DNA of 64,000 nt from Zunongwangia pacifica. GTDB lineage: Bacteria; Bacteroidota; Bacteroidia; Flavobacteriales; Flavobacteriaceae. Shown here piece by piece: positions 35,866-45,558 of the stretch. How positions within the stretch are numbered: position 1 is the stretch's first letter; every line of letters begins with the position of its first letter. Both the position numbers and the translations under genes were made by a program. The notes under the pieces were generated by a model. The model was given only the letters and a program-made list of their open reading frames with translations, was not told where the DNA came from and made no database searches. The DNA lies in the NCBI RefSeq assembly GCF_023499215.1, contig NZ_JAKHSK010000010.1, positions 62,001 through 126,000 of the forward strand, read 5' to 3'.

Positions 35866-37074
35866 ATGGGGAACATTTTTGCAAATATTAAAGGAGATAA
35901 GGTAATCTGGGCTACTGCCGGACTACTGGCAATATTTTCATTTTTGCCGGTGTACAGCGCGAGTAGTAATATCGCTTACCTGTATGGAGATGGAGGTACT
36001 TTTAAATATTTGATCGTTCATTTTTTCCATTTACTGTTGGGGTTTTGTGTGTTGTTCGCAGCACATAAAGTGCCTTATCATTATTATAGGGGATTGTCGA
36101 TTTTAATGTTGCCGGTGGTGATTGTTTTATTGATTTATACGATGGCTCAGGGAACGGTAATCGATGGCGCCAATGCCAGTAGATGGATAAGGATCCCGGT
36201 CTTAGGGGTTACCTTTCAGTCTTCTACGTTTGCAGCAGTGGTTTTGATGATTTATGTCGCACGGTACATGTCTAAAATCACCGAGAAAAAAATCACTTTT
36301 AAAGAGACAATTTTACCACTTTGGGTGCCTGTAGGTTCAGTATTAATGTTAATTTTGCCGGCCAATTTTTCCACAACTGCGATCATTTTTGCTATGGTTT
36401 TGGTACTCATGTTTTTAGGTGGGTATCCAATAAAGTATCTGATGGCGATTGTGTTTGCCGGAGTGATTTTATTCGGAATTTTTGTTTTGGCTGCAAAGGC
36501 ATTTCCCGGTGTTTTACCAAACAGGATAGATACCTGGGCAAGTAGGATAGAAAATTTTACGAACGACGAAGATACCGAAGCCGATTATCAAATTGAAAGA
36601 GCAAAAATAGCCATCGCCAGAGGTGGTATTGCGGGTACGGGGATTGGAAAAAGCGTACAGCGAAACTTTTTGCCGCAATCTTCTTCAGACTTTATCTATG
36701 CGATAATTGTTGAAGAAATGGGGCTTATTGGTGCTCTTGGGGTCATGTTGGCGTATTTAATGATTTTATTCAGGATTATTATAGTCGCCACCAAAGCCAA
36801 TACCATTTTTGGAAAACTGTTGGTAATGGGAGTAGGTATTCCCATTATTTTCCAGGCATTGGTGAATATGGCGGTTGCGGTAGAATTATTTCCGGTAACA
36901 GGGCAAACACTTCCGCTGGTGAGTAGCGGGGGGACCTCCATCTGGATGACCTGCCTTTCATTGGGTATTATTCTTAGTGTGAGTGCAAAAAGGGAAGAAG
37001 AAAAAGAAACAGAAGAAGCAAAAAGAAATGCAGAGGATGAAAATCCTTTGGATATTTTAAGCGAAGCAATATGA
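35866..37074 (+). CDS. ftsW: Septal SEDS peptidoglycan glycosyltransferase FtsW
   Basis: This is a SEDS family polytopic membrane protein of 402 residues with about ten helices. Conserved segments are [18 protein letters not shown], the loop region [20 protein letters not shown] (periplasmic loop with the catalytic acidic environment), [19 protein letters not shown] and the terminal [12 protein letters not shown]. It polymerises lipid II glycan strands at the septum together with the PBP encoded upstream. ATGA overlap with murG. Confidence 0.94.
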   Translation: MGNIFANIKGDKVIWATAGLLAIFSFLPVYSASSNIAYLYGDGGTFKYLIVHFFHLLLGFCVLFAAHKVPYHYYRGLSILMLPVVIVLLIYTMAQGTVIDGANASRWIRIPVLGVTFQSSTFAAVVLMIYVARYMSKITEKKITFKETILPLWVPVGSVLMLILPANFSTTAIIFAMVLVLMFLGGYPIKYLMAIVFAGVILFGIFVLAAKAFPGVLPNRIDTWASRIENFTNDEDTEADYQIERAKIAIARGGIAGTGIGKSVQRNFLPQSSSDFIYAIIVEEMGLIGALGVMLAYLMILFRIIIVATKANTIFGKLLVMGVGIPIIFQALVNMAVAVELFPVTGQTLPLVSSGGTSIWMTCLSLGIILSVSAKREEEKETEEAKRNAEDENPLDILSEAI

Positions 37075-38171
37075 GTAAAGATCTACGTATCATATTATCT
37101 GGTGGAGGCACGGGTGGTCATATTTACCCGGCTATCGCTATTGCCGACGAGGTAAAGCGCCGCTATCCCGATGCGAAGATCAAATTTGTGGGAGCGCAGG
37201 ATAAAATGGAGATGGAAAAAGTACCACAAGCCGGTTACGAGATCGAAGGTCTTTGGATAAGTGGTTTGCAACGAAAGCTTACGCTTAAAAACCTGATGTT
37301 CCCATTTAAATTAATGAGTAGCATTAGTAAATCCAGAAGGATCATAAAGGATTTTAGACCTGATGTTGCTGTTGGTACGGGCGGATTTGCCAGTGGCCCT
37401 TTATTACATGTGGCCAATAAACAGGAAATACCAACCTTGCTTCAGGAGCAAAATTCATTTCCGGGGATTACCAATAAAATATTGGCAAAAAGGGCCAATA
37501 TCATTTGTGCGGCTTATGATGAAGTAAAACGATTTTTTCCGCAGGAAAAAGTAAAGAAAACTGGAAATCCCGTACGTCAGGATTTACTGAATATCGATAT
37601 CAAAAGAGAAGAAGCTCAAAAGTTCTTTAATCTTGATGCCGGTAAAAAAACAGTATTAGTACTTGGTGGAAGTTTAGGCGCGCGACAGGTGAATCAGTTA
37701 ATCGCTGAACATGCCGATCGATTAAAAGCAGAAGATATTCAGTTAATCTGGCAATGCGGGAAATTATATTACGAAGAATACAAAACCTATACTGAAGGAA
37801 CTGTGCAGGTGCATCAGTTTTTAAATAAAATGGATTTGGCTTATGCTGCGGCAGATGTGATTATTTCCAGAGCCGGGGCAGGTAGCGTATCTGAATTATG
37901 TATCGTGGGGAAACCGGTAATTTTTATTCCGTCTCCCAATGTAGCTGAAGATCACCAGACCAAAAATGCGATGGCGGTTACCAAAAATAATGCGGCTATC
38001 ACTATGGCGGAAACCGAGCTGGATGACAAATTTGAAAATACCTTTTTCGATTTGCTGAAGAATGAAAGTAAGCAAAAAGAATTAGGCGAAAATATTAAGA
38101 AAATGGCGTTGCCAAACGCAACGTCCAGTATTGTAGATGAAATTGAAAAGCTAATTATCAGAAAAGCCTAA
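37071..38171 (+). CDS. murG: UDP-N-acetylglucosamine--MurNAc-(pentapeptide) pyrophosphoryl-undecaprenol GlcNAc transferase
   Basis: MurG converts lipid I to lipid II at the inner membrane face. The N-terminal [17 protein letters not shown] (about 12-28) is the first glycine-rich motif. Later come [24 protein letters not shown] and the donor-binding [18 protein letters not shown] motif. It is a 366-residue GT28 family protein that begins inside the ftsW stop. Confidence 0.96.
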   Translation: MSKDLRIILSGGGTGGHIYPAIAIADEVKRRYPDAKIKFVGAQDKMEMEKVPQAGYEIEGLWISGLQRKLTLKNLMFPFKLMSSISKSRRIIKDFRPDVAVGTGGFASGPLLHVANKQEIPTLLQEQNSFPGITNKILAKRANIICAAYDEVKRFFPQEKVKKTGNPVRQDLLNIDIKREEAQKFFNLDAGKKTVLVLGGSLGARQVNQLIAEHADRLKAEDIQLIWQCGKLYYEEYKTYTEGTVQVHQFLNKMDLAYAAADVIISRAGAGSVSELCIVGKPVIFIPSPNVAEDHQTKNAMAVTKNNAAITMAETELDDKFENTFFDLLKNESKQKELGENIKKMALPNATSSIVDEIEKLIIRKA

Positions 38172-38172
38172 A

Positions 38173-39528
38173 TTGAATACTTTAAGTCACATACAAAACT
38201 ATTATTTTATCGGTATTGGCGGTATCGGGATGAGTGCGCTGGCGCGTTTCTTTAAATCCCAGGGTAAAAATGTTGCTGGTTACGATAAGACAGCTTCAGT
38301 GCTTACCAAAGAACTGGAGGCTGAAGGTATTTTAGTGACTTTTCAGGACGATATTAGTGAAATTCCGCAGCAATTTAAAGATTCAGAAAAAACACTGGTC
38401 GTATATACTCCTGCAGTTCCTAAGGAGAATGTGCAATATCAATATTTTATTGAAGAACAATTTATCTTAAAAAAGCGTGCCGAGGTACTAGGCTTGATTA
38501 GTAGTAATCGTTTTACCCTTGCTGTTGCAGGTACCCATGGTAAAACCACCACCACGGCAATTTTAGCACATTTATTAAAAGAAACCAATGCGCCGGTAAC
38601 CGCATTTTTGGGCGGAGTAAGTGAGGATATACAGAGTAATTTAATTTTGAAGGGAGATGAAGTAATTGTTGCTGAAGCTGATGAGTTTGATCGCTCTTTT
38701 CTTCATCTGTCACCAAATATCGCCGCCATAAACTCTATGGATGCCGATCATCTGGATATCTATGGTGTAAATGAACATTTGCAGGCTTCATTTAAAGCCT
38801 TTGCAGCCTTGCTTCCTGAAGATGGAACGCTTTTCGTGAAGAACGGACTTCCGCTTGAAGGGAAAACAATTGGAATTGAAGATGATGCTGATTTTTCAGC
38901 AATCAACATAAAAATAGTAGGCGGAAGTTATCATTTTGATCTTAAAACGCCTACTGAAGTTATCGAAGGATTTCTTCTTAACCTACCAGGTAGACACAAT
39001 GTCTTAAATGCTGTAACAGCATTGGCTATGGCGCTAGAGTACGGTAGCCCAGCCAATCAGCTAAGCCAGGCGCTACAGGATTTTAAAGGAATAAGAAGGA
39101 GATTTTCTTATAAAATTAAGACGGATCAAAAAGTTTTAATCGATGATTATGCGCATCATCCGGCCGAGATTAATGCAGTTTTTGAAGCGGTAAAAGAAGT
39201 GTATCCCAAAATGACCAATTTGGTTGTTTTTCAGCCACATTTATTTAGCAGGACCAGAGATTTTGTCGATGAATTTGCTGAAAAATTATCACAATTTGAT
39301 GAGGTCATGCTTATGGATATCTATCCGGCCAGAGAAAAGCCGATTGAAGGGGTAGATTCCCAGTGGTTGTTAGAAAAAATCGATAACCCAAATAAACACT
39401 TGGTAAAACGAGAAGAATTAACGGCCAAAATCACTAAATCTAAAGCTAAGGTTATTTTAATGCTTGGCGCCGGAGATATAGGAAACGAAGTTGAAACCGT
39501 AAAAAGAGCCCTGGAAGATGAAATCTAA
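38173..39528 (+). CDS. murC: UDP-N-acetylmuramate--L-alanine ligase
   Basis: MurC joins L-alanine to UDP-MurNAc, the first peptide step. The opening YFIGIGGIGMSALARFFKSQ and the ATP P-loop VAGTHGKTTTTAIL (about 118-131) are typical of MurC rather than Mpl. IDDYAHHPAEI and VVFQPHLFSRTRDF follow. The start is TTG one base after the murG stop. The 3' end overlaps ftsQ by 11 bases. Confidence 0.95.
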   Translation: MNTLSHIQNYYFIGIGGIGMSALARFFKSQGKNVAGYDKTASVLTKELEAEGILVTFQDDISEIPQQFKDSEKTLVVYTPAVPKENVQYQYFIEEQFILKKRAEVLGLISSNRFTLAVAGTHGKTTTTAILAHLLKETNAPVTAFLGGVSEDIQSNLILKGDEVIVAEADEFDRSFLHLSPNIAAINSMDADHLDIYGVNEHLQASFKAFAALLPEDGTLFVKNGLPLEGKTIGIEDDADFSAINIKIVGGSYHFDLKTPTEVIEGFLLNLPGRHNVLNAVTALAMALEYGSPANQLSQALQDFKGIRRRFSYKIKTDQKVLIDDYAHHPAEINAVFEAVKEVYPKMTNLVVFQPHLFSRTRDFVDEFAEKLSQFDEVMLMDIYPAREKPIEGVDSQWLLEKIDNPNKHLVKREELTAKITKSKAKVILMLGAGDIGNEVETVKRALEDEI

Positions 39529-40234
39529 ATTAGGTTACATAAAATTTGTGCTTTTACTCGCTTTGGTGGCCTTTTTATTTGGCTTTGCTGAAAAAAGGCA
39601 TAGTCAACGAAAATTGATAGGTGCTGAAGTTCATTTTACAGATAACGAAAACCTGTATGTTACTGTAGATGCGGTTAATAAGTTGTTGATACAAAATGAA
39701 GCGACCAACGAAAACTTGGGGCAGGAAACTTTAGATTTGAATAAGGTAGAGACACTGCTTAACAGTCATGATATGATCGAAAATGCTGAGGTTTTCCTAA
39801 AATTGGACGGGAAACTTTCAGCAATCGTGACGCAGCGTAAACCTATTGGAAGAGCCGTTGGGAATACTTCATTTTATCTGGATAAAAACGGAGAGGTAAT
39901 GCCGCTTTCAGAAAATTTTTCAGCAAGGGTGCCTCTTATGTTAGGTTTTAATGAATCTAATATTTTGAAGGCTTATCCGTTGATGAGCTACATAAAAAAT
40001 GATCCTTTTTTAAGTAAGCATATTACAACTATCCAACGTCTAGACAACGGGCGATATGAGCTGAAACTGCGAAAAACAGATTTTGTAGTGTATTTTGGAG
40101 AGATTAAAAATATAGAATTGAAATTCAATAATTTCAAGGCATTTTATAAAAAAGCATTAAAAGATAAAAAGTTAGATACCTATAAAAGAGTGAATCTACA
40201 GTTTGGTAATCAGGTTGTATGCACTAAAAAGTAA
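39518..40234 (+). CDS. ftsQ: Cell division protein FtsQ
   Basis: This 238-residue bitopic membrane protein has a basic N-terminus, one helix (FVLLLALVAFLFGFA, about 11-25) and a periplasmic POTRA-like segment (YVTVDAVNKLLIQNE) followed by the beta domain. Sequence conservation is low, but length, topology and position between murC and ftsA identify it. It links early cytosolic division proteins to FtsL and the septal synthases. Confidence 0.88.
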   Translation: MKSKLGYIKFVLLLALVAFLFGFAEKRHSQRKLIGAEVHFTDNENLYVTVDAVNKLLIQNEATNENLGQETLDLNKVETLLNSHDMIENAEVFLKLDGKLSAIVTQRKPIGRAVGNTSFYLDKNGEVMPLSENFSARVPLMLGFNESNILKAYPLMSYIKNDPFLSKHITTIQRLDNGRYELKLRKTDFVVYFGEIKNIELKFNNFKAFYKKALKDKKLDTYKRVNLQFGNQVVCTKK

Positions 40235-40237
40235 GAT

Positions 40238-41587
40238 ATGGAGCAAAATGATATTGCAGTAGGATTAGATATAGGGACGACAAAGATTGTTGCCATGATT
40301 GGCAAGAAGAATGAGTATGGTAAAGTAGAGATCGTTGGGATTGGTAAGTCCAGGAGCCTTGGTGTGCACCGTGGTGTTGTAAATAATATTACGCAGACCA
40401 TTCAATCTATACAGCAGGCCATTCAGGAAGCTGAAGCAGATTCTGGGCAAAAGATTAAAGATGTAGTTGTTGGGATTGCCGGGCAGCATATAAGAAGTTT
40501 ACAGCACAGTGATTATATCACCAGGCCAAACCCTGAAGAGGTTATCGATGCAGAGGATATTCATAGTTTATGCAATCAGGTACATAAACTGGTAATGTTG
40601 CCAGGGGAGGAGATTATTCATGTGCTTCCGCAGGAATATAAAGTAGATGGGCAGGCAGAAATTAAAGAGCCTATCGGGATGTATGGTGGTCGCCTTGAAG
40701 CAAATTTTCATGTAGTTGTTGGTCAGGTTTCTTCCATAAGAAATATTGGTCGCTGCGTGAAGAGTGCAGGTTTAGATCTTTCAGCTGTAACCTTAGAGCC
40801 TTTGGCTTCAGCGAATGCAGTCCTTAGTCAGGAAGAGAAAGAAGCTGGTGTGGCGCTAATCGACATAGGTGGCGGTACCACAGATCTTGCGATTTTTAAA
40901 GATGGCATTATTAGACATACAGCAGTGATTCCTTTTGGAGGAAATGTAATTACAGAAGATATAAAAGAAGGCTGCTCGATTATTGAAAAGCAGGCAGAAT
41001 TGTTGAAGATCAAATTTGGATCGGCATGGCCTGGTGAGAATAAGGATAACGAGATTGTTTCTATTCCTGGATTACGAGGAAGGGAGCCAAAAGAAATTAC
41101 GCTTAAAAACCTGTCGAAAATTATTCACGCGCGTGTGGTTGAAATTATCGAACAGGTGTATTTAGAAATAAAAAATTACGGACACGAAGATCAGAAGAAA
41201 AAACTGATCGGTGGTCTTGTGTTAACAGGTGGAGGTGCACAGTTAAAGCATCTTAAGCAACTGGTAGAGTATATCACCGGAATGGATACCAGAATAGGTT
41301 TTCCTAACGAACATCTGGCAGGAAATAATGATAGTGAGACGACCAGCCCGATGTACGCAACAGCGGTAGGATTGGTGATGAATAGTTTAGAAACCAGTAA
41401 AAGTAATTTTCAGGAAGAAGCCGTTCTTAAGGAAAAAGAACCAGAGCCAATGCCTGTAGATGAAGAGGTAGAGGCTGAAAGAGAAAAAGAAGAGCCGCAA
41501 GTACAGGTAGAACAGCCTAAGCCCCGAAAAAGTATTTTCGATAAATGGGCAGAAAAGTTCAAAGATTTTTTAGATAACGCAGAGTAA
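40238..41587 (+). CDS. ftsA: Cell division protein FtsA
   Basis: This actin-like ATPase tethers FtsZ filaments to the membrane. It opens with AVGLDIGTTKIVAMIGKKN (phosphate 1), then has ALIDIGGGTTDLAIFKDG (phosphate 2) and GLVLTGGGAQLKHL (adenosine motif). The C-terminus has an acidic linker followed by KSIFDKWAEKFKDFLDNA, an amphipathic helix expected to bind membrane. The 449-residue length is typical of Bacteroidota. Confidence 0.96.
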   Translation: MEQNDIAVGLDIGTTKIVAMIGKKNEYGKVEIVGIGKSRSLGVHRGVVNNITQTIQSIQQAIQEAEADSGQKIKDVVVGIAGQHIRSLQHSDYITRPNPEEVIDAEDIHSLCNQVHKLVMLPGEEIIHVLPQEYKVDGQAEIKEPIGMYGGRLEANFHVVVGQVSSIRNIGRCVKSAGLDLSAVTLEPLASANAVLSQEEKEAGVALIDIGGGTTDLAIFKDGIIRHTAVIPFGGNVITEDIKEGCSIIEKQAELLKIKFGSAWPGENKDNEIVSIPGLRGREPKEITLKNLSKIIHARVVEIIEQVYLEIKNYGHEDQKKKLIGGLVLTGGGAQLKHLKQLVEYITGMDTRIGFPNEHLAGNNDSETTSPMYATAVGLVMNSLETSKSNFQEEAVLKEKEPEPMPVDEEVEAEREKEEPQVQVEQPKPRKSIFDKWAEKFKDFLDNAE

Positions 41588-41623
41588 TACATAGCACAAT
41601 AGAGAACCAGTAAAATTGAATTT

Positions 41624-43708
41624 ATGAGCAATACAGAATTCGGAGACATTTCATTCGATTTACCTAAAAATCAATCGAACGTGATCAAAGTTATTGGTGT
41701 AGGTGGTGGCGGTAGTAATGCTATTAACCACATGTTCCAATTAGGGATTAAAGGAGTAGATTTTGTAATCTGTAATACCGATGCGCAGGCATTGGAAAAC
41801 AGTACTGTTCCTAATAAGATCCAGTTGGGAGTAAGCCTTACCGAAGGACTTGGAGCGGGAGCAAATCCTGAAATTGGAGAACAGGCCGCAGTAGAAAGTT
41901 TTGACGAGATTAAAAATATGCTCGATGTAAATACCAAAATGGTATTTATAACCGCAGGTATGGGAGGAGGAACCGGTACTGGTGCCGCTCCGGTCATCGC
42001 AAAACAGGCTAAGGAAATGGATATTCTTACGGTGGGTATCGTAACTATTCCTTTTCAGTTTGAAGGTAGGATGAGAAATGAACAGGCACAAAGAGGGGTC
42101 GAGAAACTCCGTTCTCATGTAGATTCTTTAATTGTGATTAATAATAATAAGCTTCGTGAAGTCTATGGAAACTTAGGTTTTAAAGCTGGTTTCTCTAAAG
42201 CAGATGAGGTTTTAGCAACCGCTTCTCGTGGTATTGCTGAGGTTATAACGCATCACTATACTCAAAACATTGACCTTAGAGATGCTAAAACCGTGTTGAG
42301 TAATAGTGGTACTGCAATTATGGGATCTGCATCGGCTTCAGGAGCAAATAGAGCTCAGGATGCTATTGCCAAAGCTTTAGATTCACCATTATTAAATGAT
42401 AATAAAATTACCGGTGCTCAAAATGTATTGCTATTAATTGTTTCCGGTTCCGAAGAAATTACTATTGATGAGATTGGTGAAATTAACGACCATATTCAGG
42501 CAGAAGCTGGTCACAGTGCCAACATCATTATGGGGGTTGGTGAAGACGAATCTTTAGAAGGTGCGATTTCTGTTACTATCATTGCAACTGGTTTTAATGT
42601 AGAGCAGCAGGATGAAATTACCAATACTGAAACTAAAAAGATTATCCATACGCTAGAAGATGAGCAAAAAGCAGAACATGAGTTCCCTTCTAATCGTAAG
42701 AATACCGGTAATTCTTTTACCGAATTACCTTTGCCAGAGGAGAAGACAGAACAGGAGCAACCTAAAAAGATTGTCCACACTTTAGATGAAAATTTGGATG
42801 AAGTTGAAGCTCCGAAACCTGAAACTCCAAAGCAGGAATTTAAGGCAGAAGTTCAACCAGAGCCTAAAGTTGAGGTGAAAGAAGTGCAATCCACCCCTGC
42901 TAAAGATCCAGATCTTTATACTCCTCCTTCAGCATATAACATGGATGTGTTTTATGATGAGGTAAATCCAGAAGATTTTGTGATTAACGATACCAATGCA
43001 GAAGTTGATGAAGTAGCGATGGAGGAAGAGGAAAATGATGAAGAACAATTTATGTTCACGTTCGATTTTCCAATAAATCAGGAAGAAAAAAAACCTGCGC
43101 AACCAAAAGCTGAGACTCCAAAGCCAGAGGTTAAAGAAGCGCCTAAGCAGGAAACGGTAAAAAGGCATGTGCTGAATACCGATGATGCTGAAGAGCCAAA
43201 CTATGAGGCGAAAAATATTGAAGTAAACGAGCCGGTAGAAGTTATTCCTGCTACCGAGAATTCTATCGACGGAACGGTGAAAAGATATAGCCTTGATGAT
43301 TATATGGAATTCGAGCAGCAGTTAGAAAACTCTAAGCCTGCAAAAAAGCAAGAGAAAGAAGCGCCCAAAGATGAAACGATTGCTTTTGAGAAGCGCACGG
43401 TGCAGCCAACCCCAAAAAGGGAAGAGGAGCAGGATGAAAATCCTTTTAATAATCCAATTCCAGAGCATGTGGTAGAACGTGCAGCCGAGCGTCGCGCTAA
43501 AATGAAGGAGTTTAATTATAAGTTTAGGAGTAATGCTTCCCAGATTGAAGAAATCGAAAAGCAACCGGCATATAAAAGAGCCGGGATAGATCTGGATAGC
43601 ACTAATTACGGTGAGAATAAAATGTCCCGAACCAGTTTAGGTCGGGACGAGAATAATGATCTTCAGTTTAGAAGAAATAATTCGTTCTTACATGATAATG
43701 TAGACTAA
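41624..43708 (+). CDS. ftsZ: Cell division protein FtsZ with very long C-terminal linker
   Basis: The tubulin-like GTPase forms the Z ring. The GTPase core (about residues 15-330) has the tubulin signature GGGTGTG (114-120), the opening IGVGGGGSNAINHM and the T7-type NADFxD-equivalent region. A roughly 300-residue acidic, Pro/Lys/Glu-rich linker follows, then a basic and asparagine-rich tail (LQFRRNNSFLHDNVD). At 694 residues it is about 300 longer than E. coli FtsZ; long linkers are usual in Bacteroidota. It is the last dcw gene, followed by a large palindrome. Confidence 0.96.
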   Translation: MSNTEFGDISFDLPKNQSNVIKVIGVGGGGSNAINHMFQLGIKGVDFVICNTDAQALENSTVPNKIQLGVSLTEGLGAGANPEIGEQAAVESFDEIKNMLDVNTKMVFITAGMGGGTGTGAAPVIAKQAKEMDILTVGIVTIPFQFEGRMRNEQAQRGVEKLRSHVDSLIVINNNKLREVYGNLGFKAGFSKADEVLATASRGIAEVITHHYTQNIDLRDAKTVLSNSGTAIMGSASASGANRAQDAIAKALDSPLLNDNKITGAQNVLLLIVSGSEEITIDEIGEINDHIQAEAGHSANIIMGVGEDESLEGAISVTIIATGFNVEQQDEITNTETKKIIHTLEDEQKAEHEFPSNRKNTGNSFTELPLPEEKTEQEQPKKIVHTLDENLDEVEAPKPETPKQEFKAEVQPEPKVEVKEVQSTPAKDPDLYTPPSAYNMDVFYDEVNPEDFVINDTNAEVDEVAMEEEENDEEQFMFTFDFPINQEEKKPAQPKAETPKPEVKEAPKQETVKRHVLNTDDAEEPNYEAKNIEVNEPVEVIPATENSIDGTVKRYSLDDYMEFEQQLENSKPAKKQEKEAPKDETIAFEKRTVQPTPKREEEQDENPFNNPIPEHVVERAAERRAKMKEFNYKFRSNASQIEEIEKQPAYKRAGIDLDSTNYGENKMSRTSLGRDENNDLQFRRNNSFLHDNVD

Positions 43709-43732
43709 ATAACCAATTATTTATAAATGAAG

Positions 43733-43866
43733 AAGAGGCTGTCTAAAAACATCCAAAAACGTCATTCTGAACTTGTTTCAGAATCTCATCTCATTGATTT
43801 AAAAATCGTTATGAGAACCTGAAACAAGTTCAGGTTGACTAAAATTGAGTTTTTAGACAGCCTCTT
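43733..43866. repeat. 134-base imperfect palindrome after ftsZ
   Basis: The outer arms AAGAGGCTGTCTAAAAAC (43733-43750) and GTTTTTAGACAGCCTCTT (43849-43866) are perfect complements of 18 bases. The inner segments (43760-43790 and 43811-43839, around TTCTGAACTTGTTTCAGAA and CCTGAAACAAGTTCAGG) also pair nearly perfectly. The T-rich right flank and A-rich left flank let it act as a terminator for ftsZ and for the convergent small gene. It resembles a MITE-like or dispersed repeat element. Confidence 0.7.
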
Positions 43867-43888
43867 TCTTTTTGTATTAAAACTGCGA

Positions 43889-44098
43889 TTATAAATCTCT
43901 TTTGTTCTCGGCCTGGATCACATCGGTGTCCTTTCTGTATTTAAGAAGGCTAATACCTGCTAAAAAGAAGATAAAACCAATAATGCTTAAAGCCCAGGGG
44001 CTTAATGCTAAAGCAAGGCTTCCAAAGATGCCTAGTATTCCCATTACCAGTGCAATCGCACCGCCTACGGTCATTATAAGTGCAAAAATCTTAATCAT
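43889..44098 (-). CDS. Small two-helix membrane protein
   Basis: The 69-residue protein has two long hydrophobic helices (about residues 3-27 and 30-51) joined by a short SPWA turn, with a basic and polar C-terminus LLKYRKDTDVIQAENKRDL. I do not recognise a family. It is monocistronic, convergent with ftsZ across the large palindrome. Confidence 0.6.
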   Translation of the reverse strand: MIKIFALIMTVGGAIALVMGILGIFGSLALALSPWALSIIGFIFFLAGISLLKYRKDTDVIQAENKRDL

Positions 44099-44190
44099 AA
44101 TTGTCGATTTTGGTTAATTGTTGCACTAATTTATATAAATAACTGATATTCAGTTTTTAATTAACAAATTGTAAGGATTTTTAGAAATAT

Positions 44191-44799
44191 CTATTTCGAT
44201 GGTTTGGCCCATTTTTGAATTTGGAGTATTGCCGCATTTTCATCTTCCCATCCTTTTATTTTCAGGCTATTATCTTTGTCATAGCTTAAAAACCAAAGCT
44301 CAATGATTTCTTTAGCTTCAGGATAATTGTTTAGGAAAACTTTATAAGATTCAGCTTTAAAAATTTGATCTTTTTTTAGCGCAGGTACGGCGATAATCTT
44401 ATCATCCTGCTCGCCTTCATCCAGTAATTTTAAAACCGCTATGGGTTTTATGGGGAGAATCTCTCCTGTTTTTACAGATTGTCCTAAAATAAGCACATCT
44501 AAAGCACCGCCATCGCCACCTTTATCGGGATCTGAATAAGTTGAAGGAATAAAACCGTAATTGCCGGGATAAGGAAGAAATTCTATAATCCTATCAATCC
44601 CATTTCGTTGGTCTGGAATAAATTTCTGTAAGGAGGGATCAAACTCGATTTTAAGATTGGTGCCCAAAGGGATTTCGACTACGGCCTGATAGTTTCCGTT
44701 ATTGTCTTTTAAAGGAAGATTCTCATAATCTGGTTTATTGTTACAGCTAAAAGCGGTAAATAGACTACAGTATATGAGAATCTTTATTTTTTGCATCAT
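44191..44799 (-). CDS. Predicted lipoprotein inorganic pyrophosphatase with altered active site
   Basis: This is a family I (soluble-type) inorganic pyrophosphatase fold of 202 residues preceded by a lipoprotein signal (FTAFSCNN, Cys19), so it should be exported. EIPLGTNLKIEFD, the conserved Arg70, YPGNYGFIP and KLLDEGEQDDKIIAVP retain most active-site residues. However, the signature is DGGALDV (Asp96-Gly-Gly98-Ala-Leu-Asp101), where Gly98 replaces the Asp corresponding to E. coli Asp67. It may be inactive, weakly active or changed in specificity. It follows an unrecognised lipoprotein gene by seven bases. Confidence 0.82.
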   Translation of the reverse strand: MMQKIKILIYCSLFTAFSCNNKPDYENLPLKDNNGNYQAVVEIPLGTNLKIEFDPSLQKFIPDQRNGIDRIIEFLPYPGNYGFIPSTYSDPDKGGDGGALDVLILGQSVKTGEILPIKPIAVLKLLDEGEQDDKIIAVPALKKDQIFKAESYKVFLNNYPEAKEIIELWFLSYDKDNSLKIKGWEDENAAILQIQKWAKPSK

Positions 44800-44806
44800 T
44801 GTTTTA

Positions 44807-45367
44807 CTAATCCCAGTAGATCATAAAATACTTGAATTTGGCATCATCTGGAATTTGTGAAGATCTAATCTTTGTATCGGTATCGTAGCGTAAACTGGTT
44901 GGTAATTCTTTTTTATCGATGGTGATGTAAGCATTTATTTCATCTAGAAATACCACAGCCGAACTAATCGTGTTTTCTATTCTCGAAATTTTATAATTTT
45001 CTACAATATCTTTAAAAGTACTTGCCGTATTTAAACCCGCTTTGGTTTTAAATCTTGGGTCTAAAACGCGTATATAGCCAATAGTACTGGTAGTATCAAA
45101 TTCTACCGCAGGTTCTAAAATAAGTAATGCATCACCGCCTTTTTCGAAAACCTTAATCTCATTAGACGCTCTTAATTGCATTGGGCTGCTGGTTTCTTTT
45201 ACCAGAGAATCTTCGTGGTATAACGAATCTAGCTGATTGATTTTAATATCTTTTTTTAATTTACCAACCTGTGTTGCGGTAATCAAAAAAGGATTGTCTT
45301 CATCTTTTTGACAGGAAGTAAGTATGATGGCAGTTAAAGTGAAAATTGCCAATAAATGTTTCTTCAT
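44807..45367 (-). CDS. Uncharacterised lipoprotein
   Basis: I chose the ATG at 45367 (186 residues) because it gives a clean lipoprotein signal MKKHLLAIFTLTAIILTSCQK with Cys19; the longer frame to 45481 adds an untypical basic leader. The mature part is a beta-rich domain with hydrophobic strands (DALLILEPAVEF, TIGYIRVLDPRF, AVVFLDEINAYITIDKKEL) and ends KYFMIYWD. No family is recognised. It is probably in one operon with the pyrophosphatase-like lipoprotein gene. Confidence 0.68.
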   Translation of the reverse strand: MKKHLLAIFTLTAIILTSCQKDEDNPFLITATQVGKLKKDIKINQLDSLYHEDSLVKETSSPMQLRASNEIKVFEKGGDALLILEPAVEFDTTSTIGYIRVLDPRFKTKAGLNTASTFKDIVENYKISRIENTISSAVVFLDEINAYITIDKKELPTSLRYDTDTKIRSSQIPDDAKFKYFMIYWD

Positions 45368-45558
45368 AGTTATTTTGGTTATTTTTCTATTTGTTGAATT
45401 TGGCGTATGTGGATTAACGGAAAAACTTGATTTTTGGTATTTATGGATTAAAAAATACCTACTAATTTTCCTGAAATTCAACCGAATTAGATTTCTTAAT
45501 TTTTTATAAAAGTAAACAATACCTTGTAATTGCGGGAAAAGAATTTTTTAGTATGCAG

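Noticed and set aside
41671-42118. Two long antisense frames within ftsZ
   Set aside because: They mirror the highly conserved GTPase core on the other strand, have no family features and lack an independent context.
45368-45481. N-terminal extension of the lipoprotein gene
   Set aside because: It would bury the lipoprotein signal behind 38 basic residues; the internal ATG gives a proper signal peptide.
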